Below are positions 1 through 8,645 of a stretch of 64,000 nucleotides of DNA, one piece after another (the stretch's first letter is position 1; each line of letters opens with the position of its first letter). The notes below the pieces were generated by a model. It worked only from the letters and a program-made list of their open reading frames with translations. It was not told where the DNA came from and made no database searches. A program made the position numbers and the translations under genes. Source of the stretch: an uncultured Ruminococcus sp. (lineage in GTDB: Bacteria > Bacillota > Clostridia > Oscillospirales > Acutalibacteraceae); assembly GCA_958403905.1 (NCBI GenBank), contig CATXZD010000004.1, positions 116,600-180,599 on the forward strand, in the 5' to 3' direction.

Positions 1-115
1 AAATCGGGAGCTTGGCTCTTTAAGCGGTGTGCAGACCTCCCGTGTTCGGAAGAAGGGAGCCTGAAGCTTAAAGGCGGGCACCCACCTGCTTTTTCGTAGG
101 CAGGTTATTATTTAA
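1..115 (+). ncRNA. ssrS: 3' part of a 6S-like RNA (ssrS), cut by the window start
   Basis: 6S RNA binds the sigma-A RNA polymerase holoenzyme and mimics an open promoter. The visible part shows a long helix (CTTTAAGC at 18-25 pairing with GCTTAAAG at 66-73), an inner TCCC/GGGA hairpin around a GTTCGGAAGA loop, and the closing-stem block GGCGGGCACCCACCT, which I recall from clostridial 6S RNAs. A terminator hairpin follows. The 5' half lies outside the window, so the closing stem cannot be checked. The identity is from memory of the family; another structured RNA remains possible. Confidence 0.5.
84..115 (+). terminator. Rho-independent terminator of the 6S-like RNA
   Basis: ACCTGC (84-89) pairs with GCAGGT (100-105) across a ten-base loop and is followed by TATTATTT. 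It ends the structured RNA and separates it from gpsA. Confidence 0.5.
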
Positions 116-200
116 ATCATACGGTCGGGCGGGATTTTTATTTTTATAAATTTCTTGATTATACTTAGAGTGTATTAAAATATTTAGGAGTAAAAAGCAT

Positions 201-1163
201 ATGAATGTTTCAGTTCTCGGCTGCGGCAGATGGGGCAGCTGCATTGCCTGGTATCTTGACAAAATCGGTCATAACGTTCTTTCGTGCGGTCTTGCCGACG
301 CCCCTGAGTTTATCCAGCTTAAAGCAACACACAAAAGTGACTATCTTTCCTTTCCTGATTCCATTGAAGTGTCTTCGGATTTGAAAAAAGCTGTAGGAAG
401 AGCAGAAGTTATTGTAATTTCAATTTCTTCGCAATACCTGCGTTCTTATTTTGAAGAAATTTCAAAATATAATCTTGACAACAAAATCATCGTGCTTTGT
501 ATGAAAGGCGTTGAAGCGTCAACGGGCAAGCGATTAAGCGAGGTTGTCGGCGATTTTGTCGACGAAAACAAAACACCGATTGCTGTATGGGTAGGTCCGG
601 GGCATCCGCAAGACTACGTAAAGGGCATTCCAAACTGTATGGTAATTGACAGTAAAAATCAATCTGTTAAAGAAAAGCTTGTCAGCGAATTTACAAGCGA
701 GCTTATTCGCTTTTATCTTGGCACTGATTTAATTGGCAGTGAAATCGGAGCCGCCGCAAAAAATGTAATTGGAATTGCCGCAGGTATGCTTGACGGTCTT
801 AACTACACCTCTTTAAAAGGTGCGCTTATGGCAAGAGGCACAAGGGAAATTTCAAGACTTATTAAAGCACTCGGCGGAAATGAAATGAGCGCTTACGGAC
901 TTTGTCACCTCGGTGATTACGAAGCTACGCTGTTCTCTCAATGGAGCCATAACAGAAAATACGGCGAACAGCTTGTAAAAGGTATTAAGTTTGAAAAGCT
1001 CGCAGAGGGAGTTATGACATCAAAAGCTTTATACAAACTTGGCAAAGACTACGGCGTTGAACTTCCCATTGTTGAGGGTGTATATGACGTTTTATTTAAC
1101 AACATTGACGCAAAAGAGGCTTTGGGAAAACTTTTTTTGCGCTCGGTAAAAAAGGAATTTTAA
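201..1163 (+). CDS. gpsA: NAD(P)H-dependent glycerol-3-phosphate dehydrogenase
   Basis: Reduces dihydroxyacetone phosphate to sn-glycerol-3-phosphate in the cytosol, the entry step for phospholipid backbones. The Rossmann motif GCGRWG is at residues 7-12, the GPGHP segment of the family lies near residue 133, and the catalytic lysine sits in GAAAKNVIG (Lys187). At 320 aa it is slightly shorter than the usual 330-340. An AGGAG ribosome site eleven bases upstream supports ATG 201. It is followed after 15 bp by a membrane-protein gene on the same strand and is probably co-transcribed with it. Assignment is secure. Confidence 0.95.
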   Translation: MNVSVLGCGRWGSCIAWYLDKIGHNVLSCGLADAPEFIQLKATHKSDYLSFPDSIEVSSDLKKAVGRAEVIVISISSQYLRSYFEEISKYNLDNKIIVLCMKGVEASTGKRLSEVVGDFVDENKTPIAVWVGPGHPQDYVKGIPNCMVIDSKNQSVKEKLVSEFTSELIRFYLGTDLIGSEIGAAAKNVIGIAAGMLDGLNYTSLKGALMARGTREISRLIKALGGNEMSAYGLCHLGDYEATLFSQWSHNRKYGEQLVKGIKFEKLAEGVMTSKALYKLGKDYGVELPIVEGVYDVLFNNIDAKEALGKLFLRSVKKEF

Positions 1164-1178
1164 CAGGCGGAAATTATA

Positions 1179-2861
1179 ATGAAAAGCAAAAATACTAAAA
1201 ATAAAAATATCAATAACAAAAGTAAAAACAGCAAAAATACTACCGTAAAAACAATAAACAAACAAAATACATTTGAATATTTAATTGTAAATATAATTTG
1301 TCTTTTTATGTTTATTGCATTTGGATACATAGCAATTATGAGTTTTTTGCAGACAAGCGTCTTTGACGCAGCCGCTTATTCAAGCGAAAAGGTTCTTTTC
1401 GAAATGGATAATATTGCGCTGAACATTTTTTGCACTGCTATTTTTACGGTTTTTGTATTTAAAATGAAAAAGCATTATGACTTCTTTGCAAGAGTCAACT
1501 TGCCTTTTATGGAAGTCGGGCTTGTGGCTTACACGATTATGCTTGGACTAATATGGATATTTTCTGTTACTTCAGTTCCTGCTGCTGACAGCCAGAGCGT
1601 ATTTGAAACCGCAACAGGTGCGACGGTCGGTGATTATTCATCGATAACGGGTAATGGCAATTTTTATAACAGCGCTTACTACAACGGTCATTCTTACTAT
1701 AACTTCTATCCTTTCCAGCTTGGATTTGTGTTGATCAGCGAAATAGTTTACAGAATTTTCGGCACTGCAAGCTCTATGCCTGTTCAAGTAATAAACGTGC
1801 TGTGTTTGGCTGCTGCATATCTTGGAATTGCAAAAATTACAAAGTACATATTTAAAAGACGTTCAATTGAATTTATAACAATTTTACTGCTTGCAGGTTG
1901 TTTTCAGCCTATGCTTTTCTGCACATTCGTTTACGGAAACATCATCGGAATGTGCTGTGCAATCTGGGCAAGCTACTTTTTGATAAGATATTTCCAGACA
2001 ACAAAATACTTGCTTCTTATCCCCTGCGCTATTCTGCTTATCGTAGCTACTATTGCAAAATACAACAATATGATTTACCTTGTTGCGTTTGTCATTATGC
2101 TGATAGTCCACACTGTCAAAGAGAAAAAATGGCAAAGCATTGCTTTTGCGCTTGCTATTTGCATTGCAACTGTTGGTATAAATAATCTTATTATTGTAAG
2201 TTACGAAAGCAGAGCAAATACAAAACTTGCAGATGGTGTATCGCAGGTAATGTATCTTGATATGGGACTTAATGATTCTTATATGGCTCCGGGCTGGTAT
2301 AACGGAATTGCAATTGATACATATAAAAGCTGTAATCTCAACAATGAAGTTGCCAATCAAAGAGCATGGAGTAACATAAAAAACAGATTAGATGTATTTG
2401 GCAGTAATCCCGGTTATACATTTGACTTCTTCGGCAAGAAAATTGTAAGTCAATGGAATGAGCCGAGCTTTGAAAGCATCTGGATAAGTGAGGTTAAATC
2501 GCATAGTCACGAAGTTAATTCAATAGGAAACGGAATGTACAACGGAAGCTTGGGTCAATTCTTTGAGCTGTATTTCAACATTTATATGCAGATTGTATAT
2601 CTCCTCTTAGTAATAGGAATTTACTGTTTGTTCTTCAAACGTATGACTAACATTGAAACCACTTTGCTATTACTTGTAATTCTGGGCGGATTCGGATATC
2701 ACCTTTTGTTTGAAGGAAAGTCGCAATATATCCTTACATATATTCCTATTATGATGCCGACTGCGGCATTCGGATTAAATACAGTTCTAAATGGAAAATA
2801 CATTAAAATAAAAGAAATTGTAGGCAAGCTCAAAACTATTCCCGAAACAAAAAATGCATAA
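1179..2861 (+). CDS. Multi-pass membrane protein, probable GT-C type glycosyltransferase
   Basis: A 560-residue protein with a Lys/Asn-rich cytosolic N-terminus (about residues 1-30) and at least ten hydrophobic segments. A long soluble loop follows the third segment and contains Tyr-rich sequence ending in NFYPFQLGF. This resembles the YPFQ-type signature after the first outer loop of GT-C glycosyltransferases that use polyprenyl-phosphate sugars, such as the PMT/GT39 superfamily. The C-terminal end is soluble and charged. No catalytic Asp-Glu pair could be placed with certainty, so the enzyme class is inference and the multi-pass membrane nature is what is seen. It lies directly after gpsA and ends at a terminator shared with the convergent gene. 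Confidence 0.6.
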   Translation: MKSKNTKNKNINNKSKNSKNTTVKTINKQNTFEYLIVNIICLFMFIAFGYIAIMSFLQTSVFDAAAYSSEKVLFEMDNIALNIFCTAIFTVFVFKMKKHYDFFARVNLPFMEVGLVAYTIMLGLIWIFSVTSVPAADSQSVFETATGATVGDYSSITGNGNFYNSAYYNGHSYYNFYPFQLGFVLISEIVYRIFGTASSMPVQVINVLCLAAAYLGIAKITKYIFKRRSIEFITILLLAGCFQPMLFCTFVYGNIIGMCCAIWASYFLIRYFQTTKYLLLIPCAILLIVATIAKYNNMIYLVAFVIMLIVHTVKEKKWQSIAFALAICIATVGINNLIIVSYESRANTKLADGVSQVMYLDMGLNDSYMAPGWYNGIAIDTYKSCNLNNEVANQRAWSNIKNRLDVFGSNPGYTFDFFGKKIVSQWNEPSFESIWISEVKSHSHEVNSIGNGMYNGSLGQFFELYFNIYMQIVYLLLVIGIYCLFFKRMTNIETTLLLLVILGGFGYHLLFEGKSQYILTYIPIMMPTAAFGLNTVLNGKYIKIKEIVGKLKTIPETKNA

Positions 2862-2872
2862 CAAGCAAAGAA

Positions 2873-2918
2873 AAGACTGCAATGCGTAACTTAAAGTTAC
2901 CATCATTGCAGTCTTTTT
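2873..2918. terminator. Bidirectional terminator between convergent genes
   Basis: AAGACTGCAATG (2873-2884) pairs perfectly with CATTGCAGTCTT (2904-2915). T-rich runs flank the stem on both strands. It sits exactly between the stop codons of the plus-strand membrane protein and the minus-strand nucleotidyltransferase. Confidence 0.85.
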
Positions 2919-4144
2919 TATTTAAAATCAAAATCATCAAAGCCTGTTTCAATGAGCAAACCTTTATAATAATTTACATCATCATCCGTATAAGACAATC
3001 TGTTTTTTAAACCATTTTTTATACTGACATTTTTCATAATAAACAATCTTTTAAACCACATTTGAACCCAAAAAGCAGGAAGCAAAAACGGCAGTTTGTC
3101 AACAAGAGGATAGTTTACAGACATAGAGTTTTTACCCGGGAACAAACTTTTTAAAAGGTAAGAAAACTTCGATTTACTTTTCCCCTCTTTTTCAGCAGAT
3201 TTAATCATCTTATATGAACTTATCATAACTCCTGCATCTACTCTGCCCAGTATTGCACTTAGAAGAATGAATATTTCCAAGTTGTCAAAGGTTATCTTTT
3301 GCTTATCCAAAGAAAACCAGTTGAATGCAATTTCTCTTATGCGTTTTTCAAAAGTTCCAAGTTTAAATAGAGTGAGCTTTTCGTTTAAATAATCAAAATC
3401 AAATTCATCTTTATGATTGCTGTAATAAAGGTATATATCAAGCAACATTCTTATGCTCAAACCGCCCATTCTGAAATGATTTGAATTGTGGATAAGCATA
3501 TACAAATAGTGGTCTTCAAGACTTAATTCATATGAGTAATTATACCCGTCACGCTTTAAGCTCTTGTTGATTATATCAACAAGATAATAATAATAACTTT
3601 CCCACTCGTGAACAAGCGTTGCGTGCATTTCAATGTACATATACGGTTTTTTCTGAAAATGATACTGATTATCATCATTATGTAAAAATTCATAACCAAG
3701 CTTAGAAAATGCCTCTTTAACCAAATCAAGCTGATTTCTGTCAAAAAGAATGTCAAAATCACTTATTGAACGGTAATCGGAGCGTGGATATTCCGATTTA
3801 ATAAAATATCCCTTTAACGGAACATTTTTTATTTTATGCTTATCAAAAGCTGATAGCACCTTTTCAATCTCATAATTGTGATTTATGTCAATTAAGATTT
3901 CAGCGTTAATATTCTCTTTAAGAATTTTAATCATTTCATTATTCGGAAGATATTCTTTTGGAAGCGTTAGGACTGTGTTTGAAAAAGCAGAGTCAAGTCC
4001 ACAAGTTTTTGAAATAGAAAAAAGTCTATTCCAGTTTATTCCCTCATACGGAATCGGAGCAGAAGCTTGATTCACCGCAGAAGATAAAACCCTGATAAAA
4101 TAAGAATATTCTTTTTTCTCAATATCACTCAACTGTTTTTTCAT
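2918..4144 (-). CDS. Nucleotidyltransferase-family protein (NTP_transf_5 type)
   Basis: A 408-residue protein. The motif PLKGYFI followed by a short spacer and ISDFDILFD (around residues 110-145) matches the degenerate nucleotidyltransferase fold called NTP_transf_5, where the Asp-x-Asp residues would bind metal. The substrate of this family is unknown. The gene overlaps the S26 peptidase gene by 20 bp and closes a three-gene operon with a PqqD-like gene, an arrangement often linked to ribosomally made, modified peptides. The linkage to peptide modification is inference; no precursor peptide or radical SAM gene is visible here. Confidence 0.65.
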   Translation of the reverse strand: MKKQLSDIEKKEYSYFIRVLSSAVNQASAPIPYEGINWNRLFSISKTCGLDSAFSNTVLTLPKEYLPNNEMIKILKENINAEILIDINHNYEIEKVLSAFDKHKIKNVPLKGYFIKSEYPRSDYRSISDFDILFDRNQLDLVKEAFSKLGYEFLHNDDNQYHFQKKPYMYIEMHATLVHEWESYYYYLVDIINKSLKRDGYNYSYELSLEDHYLYMLIHNSNHFRMGGLSIRMLLDIYLYYSNHKDEFDFDYLNEKLTLFKLGTFEKRIREIAFNWFSLDKQKITFDNLEIFILLSAILGRVDAGVMISSYKMIKSAEKEGKSKSKFSYLLKSLFPGKNSMSVNYPLVDKLPFLLPAFWVQMWFKRLFIMKNVSIKNGLKNRLSYTDDDVNYYKGLLIETGFDDFDFK

Positions 4145-4628
4145 CAGTTTTTTTATTTCCTCTTCCCAATAATTTTGAAACTTTATTTACACCAAAACGA
4201 TATGAATGTCTGAAAAATCTGGTATAAAACCAGAAATTGATATACACTCTATAGCTGAAAGAACTTACTTTGTATGCCTTTCCTTTGCGGTAAAAAGCTG
4301 TTACAACACCTATTATATCGCTGTCTTTAATTCCGTGTTCTAATTCAAACTGATTGTCACCGCAGAGCACGTAACTGCCGTCAGAATCAAAATTTACTAT
4401 TCTGTGAAGAACGTAAGTTCCATTGCTCCTTTTGTAAAACGGAATATCAAAAAGGTGAAGTCTGCCTTCAGGTTTTGACAGTACAACAACATCTTCTCCG
4501 TCACGGAGCATTGGCAACATACTCTTTCCTTTTGGAGTAAAGGTTACTGTACCGCCATTGTTTAATTTTTCAACTATAATATTGATAACATCATTAATTG
4601 CGACATCTTTACTCAAGAATATCAGCAC
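4125..4628 (-). CDS. S24/S26 signal-peptidase-like protein
   Basis: A 167-residue protein. GKSMLPMLRDGEDVV (about 37-51) is the Ser-Met box of signal peptidase I and LexA-like S24/S26 peptidases, with Ser39 as candidate nucleophile. VLHRIVNFD and VLCGDNQ match the later conserved boxes, but the usual general-base lysine is not obvious (the HRI segment replaces the typical KRI). It overlaps the PqqD-like gene upstream and the nucleotidyltransferase downstream by 20 bp each, so the three are translated as a tight unit. It may process a small secreted or modified peptide, or be an inactive relative. Confidence 0.65.
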   Translation of the reverse strand: MLIFLSKDVAINDVINIIVEKLNNGGTVTFTPKGKSMLPMLRDGEDVVVLSKPEGRLHLFDIPFYKRSNGTYVLHRIVNFDSDGSYVLCGDNQFELEHGIKDSDIIGVVTAFYRKGKAYKVSSFSYRVYINFWFYTRFFRHSYRFGVNKVSKLLGRGNKKTDEKTVE

Positions 4629-4872
4629 CCTTTACCTTTTCAATAAATAAATCAATATCTTTTTCAGCTTTTCGCTCAGTAACCTCGTATTCAACAAGAA
4701 GTTTGCTGATAAGCTCTTCCCTGTCAGCGCCGTTTTGCAGAAGTTCAAAAAGGAATGCTCCTGTTTCGTTCAGATTAATTATACCGTTAAAGTCGAGCGA
4801 CATATTATTTACCGGTACTACAACGTAGGAATCTGCAACCTTTCGCAAAATAAAATCTTCTTTTATCTTCAT
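4609..4872 (-). CDS. PqqD-family peptide-binding protein
   Basis: An 87-residue protein with the PqqD pattern: an N-terminal beta-rich half ending in LDFNGIINLNETGAFLFELL, then helices with DREELISKLLVEYEV. PqqD domains bind the leader of a precursor peptide and hand it to a modifying enzyme (known for PqqD and RiPP recognition elements). It is the first gene of the three-gene operon. The partner modifying enzyme is not in the window. Confidence 0.7.
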   Translation of the reverse strand: MKIKEDFILRKVADSYVVVPVNNMSLDFNGIINLNETGAFLFELLQNGADREELISKLLVEYEVTERKAEKDIDLFIEKVKGADILE

Positions 4873-4923
4873 AAAATCACCTTATAGACTCAATATTCTA
4901 TAAAAACTATTATAATATACAAC

Positions 4924-4963
4924 AAGAAAAAAAGCAAGGGCATTGCAAAACAGCAATGCCCTT
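4924..4963 (-). terminator. Terminator of the groES-groEL operon
   Basis: AAGGGCATTGC (4936-4946) and GCAATGCCCTT (4953-4963) form an 11-bp hairpin. On the minus strand it is followed by GCTTTTTTTC. It lies 26 bp past the groEL stop. Confidence 0.9.
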
Positions 4964-4988
4964 ATATATTGTAACAAACAGAAATTAA

Positions 4989-6617
4989 TTAATACATTCC
5001 GCCCATATCAGGTGCAGCAGGAGCTGCGGGTGCTGCAGGCTCTTTGATGTCAGCAACGAGCGACTCTGTTGTGAGTACCATTGCTGCAACAGAAGAAGCG
5101 TTTTGGAGAGCAGAACGTGTAACCTTAGTCGGGTCAACGATACCTGCTGCCACCATATCTGTATATTCCTCTGTAAGTGCGTTAAATCCGTAACCAACCT
5201 TGTTAGCTTTCTTGACATTCTCTGCAATTACGCTGCCTTCAAGACCAGCGTTTGCTGCAATCTGGCGGAGAGGCTCCTCAAGTGCCTTAAGAACAATATT
5301 AGCACCTGTTTTTGCATCGCCCTCAAGTGTATCTACGTAAGCTTCTACAGCAGGGATAGCATTCATACAAGCTATACCGCCGCCTGCAACGATGCCCTCT
5401 TCAACAGCTGCCTTTGTAGCTGCAAGTGCGTCCTCGATGCGGAGCTTCTTCTCCTTCATTTCAACTTCTGTAGCTGCTCCAACCTTGATTACTGCTACGC
5501 CGCCTGCAAGCTTAGCAAGACGTTCCTGAAGCTTTTCACGGTCAAAGTCGGATGTTGTAGCGTCAATCTGCTGTCTGATCTGAGCAACTCTGCCCTTTAT
5601 TGCGTCCTTATCGCCTGCACCGTCAACAATGATTGTGTTTTCCTTTTCAACCTTAACCTGACGAGCAGTACCCAACTGGTCAACTGTTGTATCCTTAAGC
5701 TCGAGTCCTAGATCAGAAGTGATTACCGTACCGCCTGTGAGGATTGCGATATCCTGAAGCATTTCCTTTCTTCTGTCACCAAAACCAGGAGCTTTGACAG
5801 CAACACAAGTAAATGTACCGCGAAGCTTATTGAGTACGAGAGTTGTAAGAGCCTCACCCTCGATATCTTCTGCAATAATGAGAAGCTTTCTTCCTGACTG
5901 AACTACCTGCTCAAGAAGAGGAAGAATTTCCTGTGTTGTTGAAATTTTCTTATCTGTGATAAGAATGAGCGGATTGTCAAGCTCAGCCACCATTTTATCT
6001 GTATCTGTTACCATATAAGGAGCGATATAGCCTCTGTCGAACATCATACCTTCAACAACCTCGCTATAAGTTTCGGCTGTCTTAGACTCCTCAACAGTAA
6101 TTACACCGTCTGTTGTAACCTTATCCATTGCTTCGGCAATAAGCTTTCCGATAAATTCGTCCTGTGAAGAAACAGTTGCAACTCTTGCAATATCTTCTGT
6201 GCCTGTAACATTCTGGCTGTTGTCCTTAACTGCATTTACAGCTACTTCTACTGCATCAGCAATACCCTTTTTTAGTACCATAGGATTAGCGCCTGCAGTT
6301 ACGTTCTTCATACCCTCTCTGATAAGAGCCTGTGCAAGAAGTGTAGCTGTTGTTGTGCCGTCGCCTGCAACGTCATTTGTTTTTATTGAAACTTCCTTTA
6401 CAAGCTGTGCACCCATATTTTCAAAGGGATCGTCAAGCTCAATTTCTTTAGCGATTGTAACACCGTCGTTTGTAATTAACGGAGCACCGAATTTTTTATC
6501 AAGAACAACGTTTCTGCCCTTAGGACCTAGAGTTATTTTAACTGTATCAGCAAGCTGGTCAATACCCTTCATAAGAGCCTTTCTTGCGTCTTCACCATAT
6601 GCGATTTGTTTAGCCAT
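4989..6617 (-). CDS. groEL: Chaperonin GroEL (60 kDa subunit)
   Basis: Forms the double-ring folding chamber that works with GroES and ATP in the cytosol. The 542 residues begin MAKQIAYGEDARKAL, carry the ATP-binding segment GDGTTTATLLAQ near residue 86, the apical-domain motif EDIEGEALTTLVLNKLRG, and end in a short Gly-Met tail (GGMY). Length and every block are canonical. It follows groES by 33 bp in an operon with CIRCE control. Assignment is secure. Confidence 0.98.
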   Translation of the reverse strand: MAKQIAYGEDARKALMKGIDQLADTVKITLGPKGRNVVLDKKFGAPLITNDGVTIAKEIELDDPFENMGAQLVKEVSIKTNDVAGDGTTTATLLAQALIREGMKNVTAGANPMVLKKGIADAVEVAVNAVKDNSQNVTGTEDIARVATVSSQDEFIGKLIAEAMDKVTTDGVITVEESKTAETYSEVVEGMMFDRGYIAPYMVTDTDKMVAELDNPLILITDKKISTTQEILPLLEQVVQSGRKLLIIAEDIEGEALTTLVLNKLRGTFTCVAVKAPGFGDRRKEMLQDIAILTGGTVITSDLGLELKDTTVDQLGTARQVKVEKENTIIVDGAGDKDAIKGRVAQIRQQIDATTSDFDREKLQERLAKLAGGVAVIKVGAATEVEMKEKKLRIEDALAATKAAVEEGIVAGGGIACMNAIPAVEAYVDTLEGDAKTGANIVLKALEEPLRQIAANAGLEGSVIAENVKKANKVGYGFNALTEEYTDMVAAGIVDPTKVTRSALQNASSVAAMVLTTESLVADIKEPAAPAAPAAPDMGGMY

Positions 6618-6650
6618 GATTAATTACCTCCGAAATAAAATACTTTATAT

Positions 6651-6935
6651 TTATTCTACTGTTGCAAGAATATCTGACTGACGAACGATAGTGTATTCCT
6701 CTCCGTCAAGCTTAACTTCTGTTCCTGCATACTTACTTGCGATTACCTTGTCGCCAACCTTAACGTACATTTCAACTTCATTGCCATCAACGATTCCGCC
6801 CGGACCTACTGCAACAACTGTTGCAAACTGTGGCTTCTCCTGTGCAGCAGACGAAAGAATAATTCCGCTTTTGGTTTTTTCCTCCGCCTCTTCAACTTTT
6901 AATACTACTCTGTCAAGTAATGGTTTAATACTCAT
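6651..6935 (-). CDS. groES: Co-chaperonin GroES (10 kDa subunit)
   Basis: Caps the GroEL ring. The 94 residues start MSIKPLLDRVVLKVEEAEEK, include the mobile loop region TKSGIILSS and the roof segment, and end IVRQSDILATVE, all typical. It is the first gene of the heat-shock operon and has a vegetative promoter and CIRCE operator just upstream. The incoming phage genome starts about 190 bp upstream of this start codon, beyond the promoter. Confidence 0.98.
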   Translation of the reverse strand: MSIKPLLDRVVLKVEEAEEKTKSGIILSSAAQEKPQFATVVAVGPGGIVDGNEVEMYVKVGDKVIASKYAGTEVKLDGEEYTIVRQSDILATVE

Positions 6936-6978
6936 AATACAGCCTCCTGTAAATTAATAAAATATATGTTGGATTGTT

Positions 6979-7005
6979 TTAGCACTCTCACTTCTTGAGT
7001 GCTAA
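6979..7005 (-). promoter_or_regulatory. CIRCE operator for HrcA
   Basis: TTAGCACTC, a nine-base spacer, and GAGTGCTAA: a perfect match to the CIRCE consensus bound by the heat-shock repressor HrcA. It lies 44 bp upstream of groES and just downstream of the promoter. Confidence 0.97.
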
Positions 7006-7009
7006 TTAT

Positions 7010-7037
7010 ATTTTATACCATTTTTTAGAAATGTCAA
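7010..7037 (-). promoter_or_regulatory. Vegetative promoter of groES-groEL
   Basis: On the minus strand TTGACA (7032-7037), a 16-base spacer and TAAAAT (7010-7015), directly upstream of CIRCE. Its -35 box is the last recognisable host element before the phage junction. Confidence 0.7.
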
Positions 7038-7122
7038 GAGTAAAAATATTTTTCCCTTAAATAAGCCAAAACCGACAATTTTCTTGACATTATTCTAACC
7101 GAACTTCTAACACCCATATTTT

Positions 7123-8286
7123 TTAATCAATTAATATCTTTTGTATTGTATTGGCAATTTCTTGTTTGCTATCATCGTATAAATGACCGTATATATTAGC
7201 TGTTGTATAGATGTTAGAATGTCCAAGCCATTCAGATACCATTTTTAACTTCACACCTTCGTTAATCAACAGACTTGCACAACTATGTCTTAAATCATGG
7301 AAACGCATATGCGGTAGGTTGTATTTTTTTAATAGTTGCCCAAAGATAGCAGATACACTTTTAGGATTAGAGATACTTCCATTTTGATTAGTAAACACAT
7401 AATCATTCTCTATATATGTATTACCCAATAAAAACTTATAACATTCTTGTCGATGTTTAACATCAAGGAGTATTTTTTCTACCGATGGTAATAAAGGATA
7501 TGTTCTATGGCTTGTTTGGGTTTTGGTACTATCTTTTTGAATTAATGTAGCAGCCTGAACCACCACATGATTAACTTCGATAGTCTTATTTTCAAAATCA
7601 ATAGCTTTCCATTTTAAACCACATACTTCTGAAATTCTAAGTCCATACATAAGCGTAGTATATATTAATGGATATAGATATTCATTTTGTATAGAATTAA
7701 AAAGTTCTTTTATTTGGTTAGGTGTATATGCTTTACCAGTCACTTTGTTTGAATTAGATTTTGGTAATTTTACTGTTTTAGCTGGGTTAATAACAATTAG
7801 TTTATCTCGTACAGCCTTATTAAACACATTGTTTATTATTATATGATACGATTTAATCGTACTAATAGCCAATCCACCTTTACCATCAAGTCTTCCATTG
7901 TTATATTGGTCGCTATAAAACCTTTCAAGCATTTCACTATTTATATTTTTCAGTTTTAATCTCATGGGTTTCCAATAAGGTATAATATGTGTTTCTATAA
8001 TTTCTAAATAGTTCTCTAAAGTGTTTTGAGCCACTATTTTTTTATCTTTACAATAATTATACCATTGATTAATAAAATCTACAAAAAGAATATCGCTATC
8101 AAAACTATAGTCAAGGTAAGCGTAATCAGAAATAATTTGATTAAGTTTTTCTTTTGCTGCTCTTTTATTATTTCCTTTTGTTGATATGCCTGTAGACACC
8201 CACTTCTTCTTTGGTTTACCAAATTCATTCTTTACATTTAAAACAACATAATATTTATTGCCTTTAATTTGTAAACTACCTGTCAT
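7123..8286 (-). CDS. int: Tyrosine-recombinase integrase
   Basis: Catalyses site-specific integration and excision of the prophage. The 387 residues have an N-terminal arm-binding part, a SAM-like core-binding domain (about 65-175) and a catalytic domain with Arg217 in YGLRISEV, HDLRHSCAS (His and Arg), the WLGHS box, and nucleophile Tyr366 in NIYGH. Layout and length match Tn916/lactococcal-phage-type integrases. It is the terminal phage gene, adjacent to host groES, so the attachment site should lie in 7040-7122. A GGAG ribosome site precedes ATG 8286. The gene looks intact. Confidence 0.95.
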   Translation of the reverse strand: MTGSLQIKGNKYYVVLNVKNEFGKPKKKWVSTGISTKGNNKRAAKEKLNQIISDYAYLDYSFDSDILFVDFINQWYNYCKDKKIVAQNTLENYLEIIETHIIPYWKPMRLKLKNINSEMLERFYSDQYNNGRLDGKGGLAISTIKSYHIIINNVFNKAVRDKLIVINPAKTVKLPKSNSNKVTGKAYTPNQIKELFNSIQNEYLYPLIYTTLMYGLRISEVCGLKWKAIDFENKTIEVNHVVVQAATLIQKDSTKTQTSHRTYPLLPSVEKILLDVKHRQECYKFLLGNTYIENDYVFTNQNGSISNPKSVSAIFGQLLKKYNLPHMRFHDLRHSCASLLINEGVKLKMVSEWLGHSNIYTTANIYGHLYDDSKQEIANTIQKILID

Positions 8287-8307
8287 TATTTCTCTCCTTT
8301 CTTAAAT

Positions 8308-8389
8308 AACAGGTAAGCCAAAGTACATCTTGATATTATTATATAACAACTAATTGATATTTTCAACGTACTTTTGGTTTTACCTGTTT
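8308..8389. repeat. Long inverted repeat between int and xis
   Basis: AACAGGTAAGCCAAAGTAC (8308-8326) recurs inverted at 8368-8389, where the reverse complement reads AACAGGTAAAACCAAAAGTAC, with about 41 bases between. The first arm ends just before the int ribosome site; the second overlaps the xis stop codon. There is no T-run, so it is not a usual terminator. Arm-type binding sites for the integrase or excisionase, or an RNA hairpin controlling int translation, both fit. Confidence 0.6.
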
Positions 8390-8573
8390 ATATTTTCTTT
8401 TCTTCTATATAGTCAATCAGCCAAGGTTTAGGTATTCGGTAGCTATTGCCTATTTTAATTGATTTTATTTTTTGTTGCTTTAATAATTTATATGTAGATG
8501 TTTTGCCTATTTGTAAAATTTTACATAATTCATCAACAGTTAGTATATCATCATATTGTTCAAATAATTCCAT
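8388..8573 (-). CDS. xis: Excisionase-like helix-turn-helix protein
   Basis: A 61-residue protein in the excisionase/MerR-like winged-helix family: ILTVDELCKILQIGKTSTYKLLKQQKI is the helix-turn-helix and SIKIGNSYRIPKPWLIDYI the wing that is diagnostic of the group. ATG 8573 has an AAAGG ribosome site; the longer GTG reading would run through a hairpin and is less likely. Placed directly upstream of int, it probably directs excision by binding near the attachment site. Confidence 0.8.
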   Translation of the reverse strand: MELFEQYDDILTVDELCKILQIGKTSTYKLLKQQKIKSIKIGNSYRIPKPWLIDYIEEKKI

Positions 8574-8593
8574 ATCAATTTTACCTTTGCTAA

Positions 8594-8624
8594 AATAAGG
8601 GGTTGCTTGTATCGTCACAACCCC
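8594..8624 (-). terminator. Terminator-like hairpin upstream of xis
   Basis: On the minus strand GGGGTTG, a 12-base loop and CAACCCC followed by TTATTTT. It lies between the P-loop kinase gene and the excisionase start and could separate int-xis expression from the early operon. Confidence 0.55.
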
Positions 8625-8645
8625 TCATATTATACATTTATTTCG

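Noticed and set aside
1898..2360. Alternative frames inside the membrane-protein gene
   Set aside because: Both lie wholly within a longer coding frame with membrane-protein composition and have no ribosome site.
5103..5711. Plus-strand frames of up to 200 codons opposite groEL
   Set aside because: They are shadows of a strongly conserved gene on the other strand and resemble no protein family.
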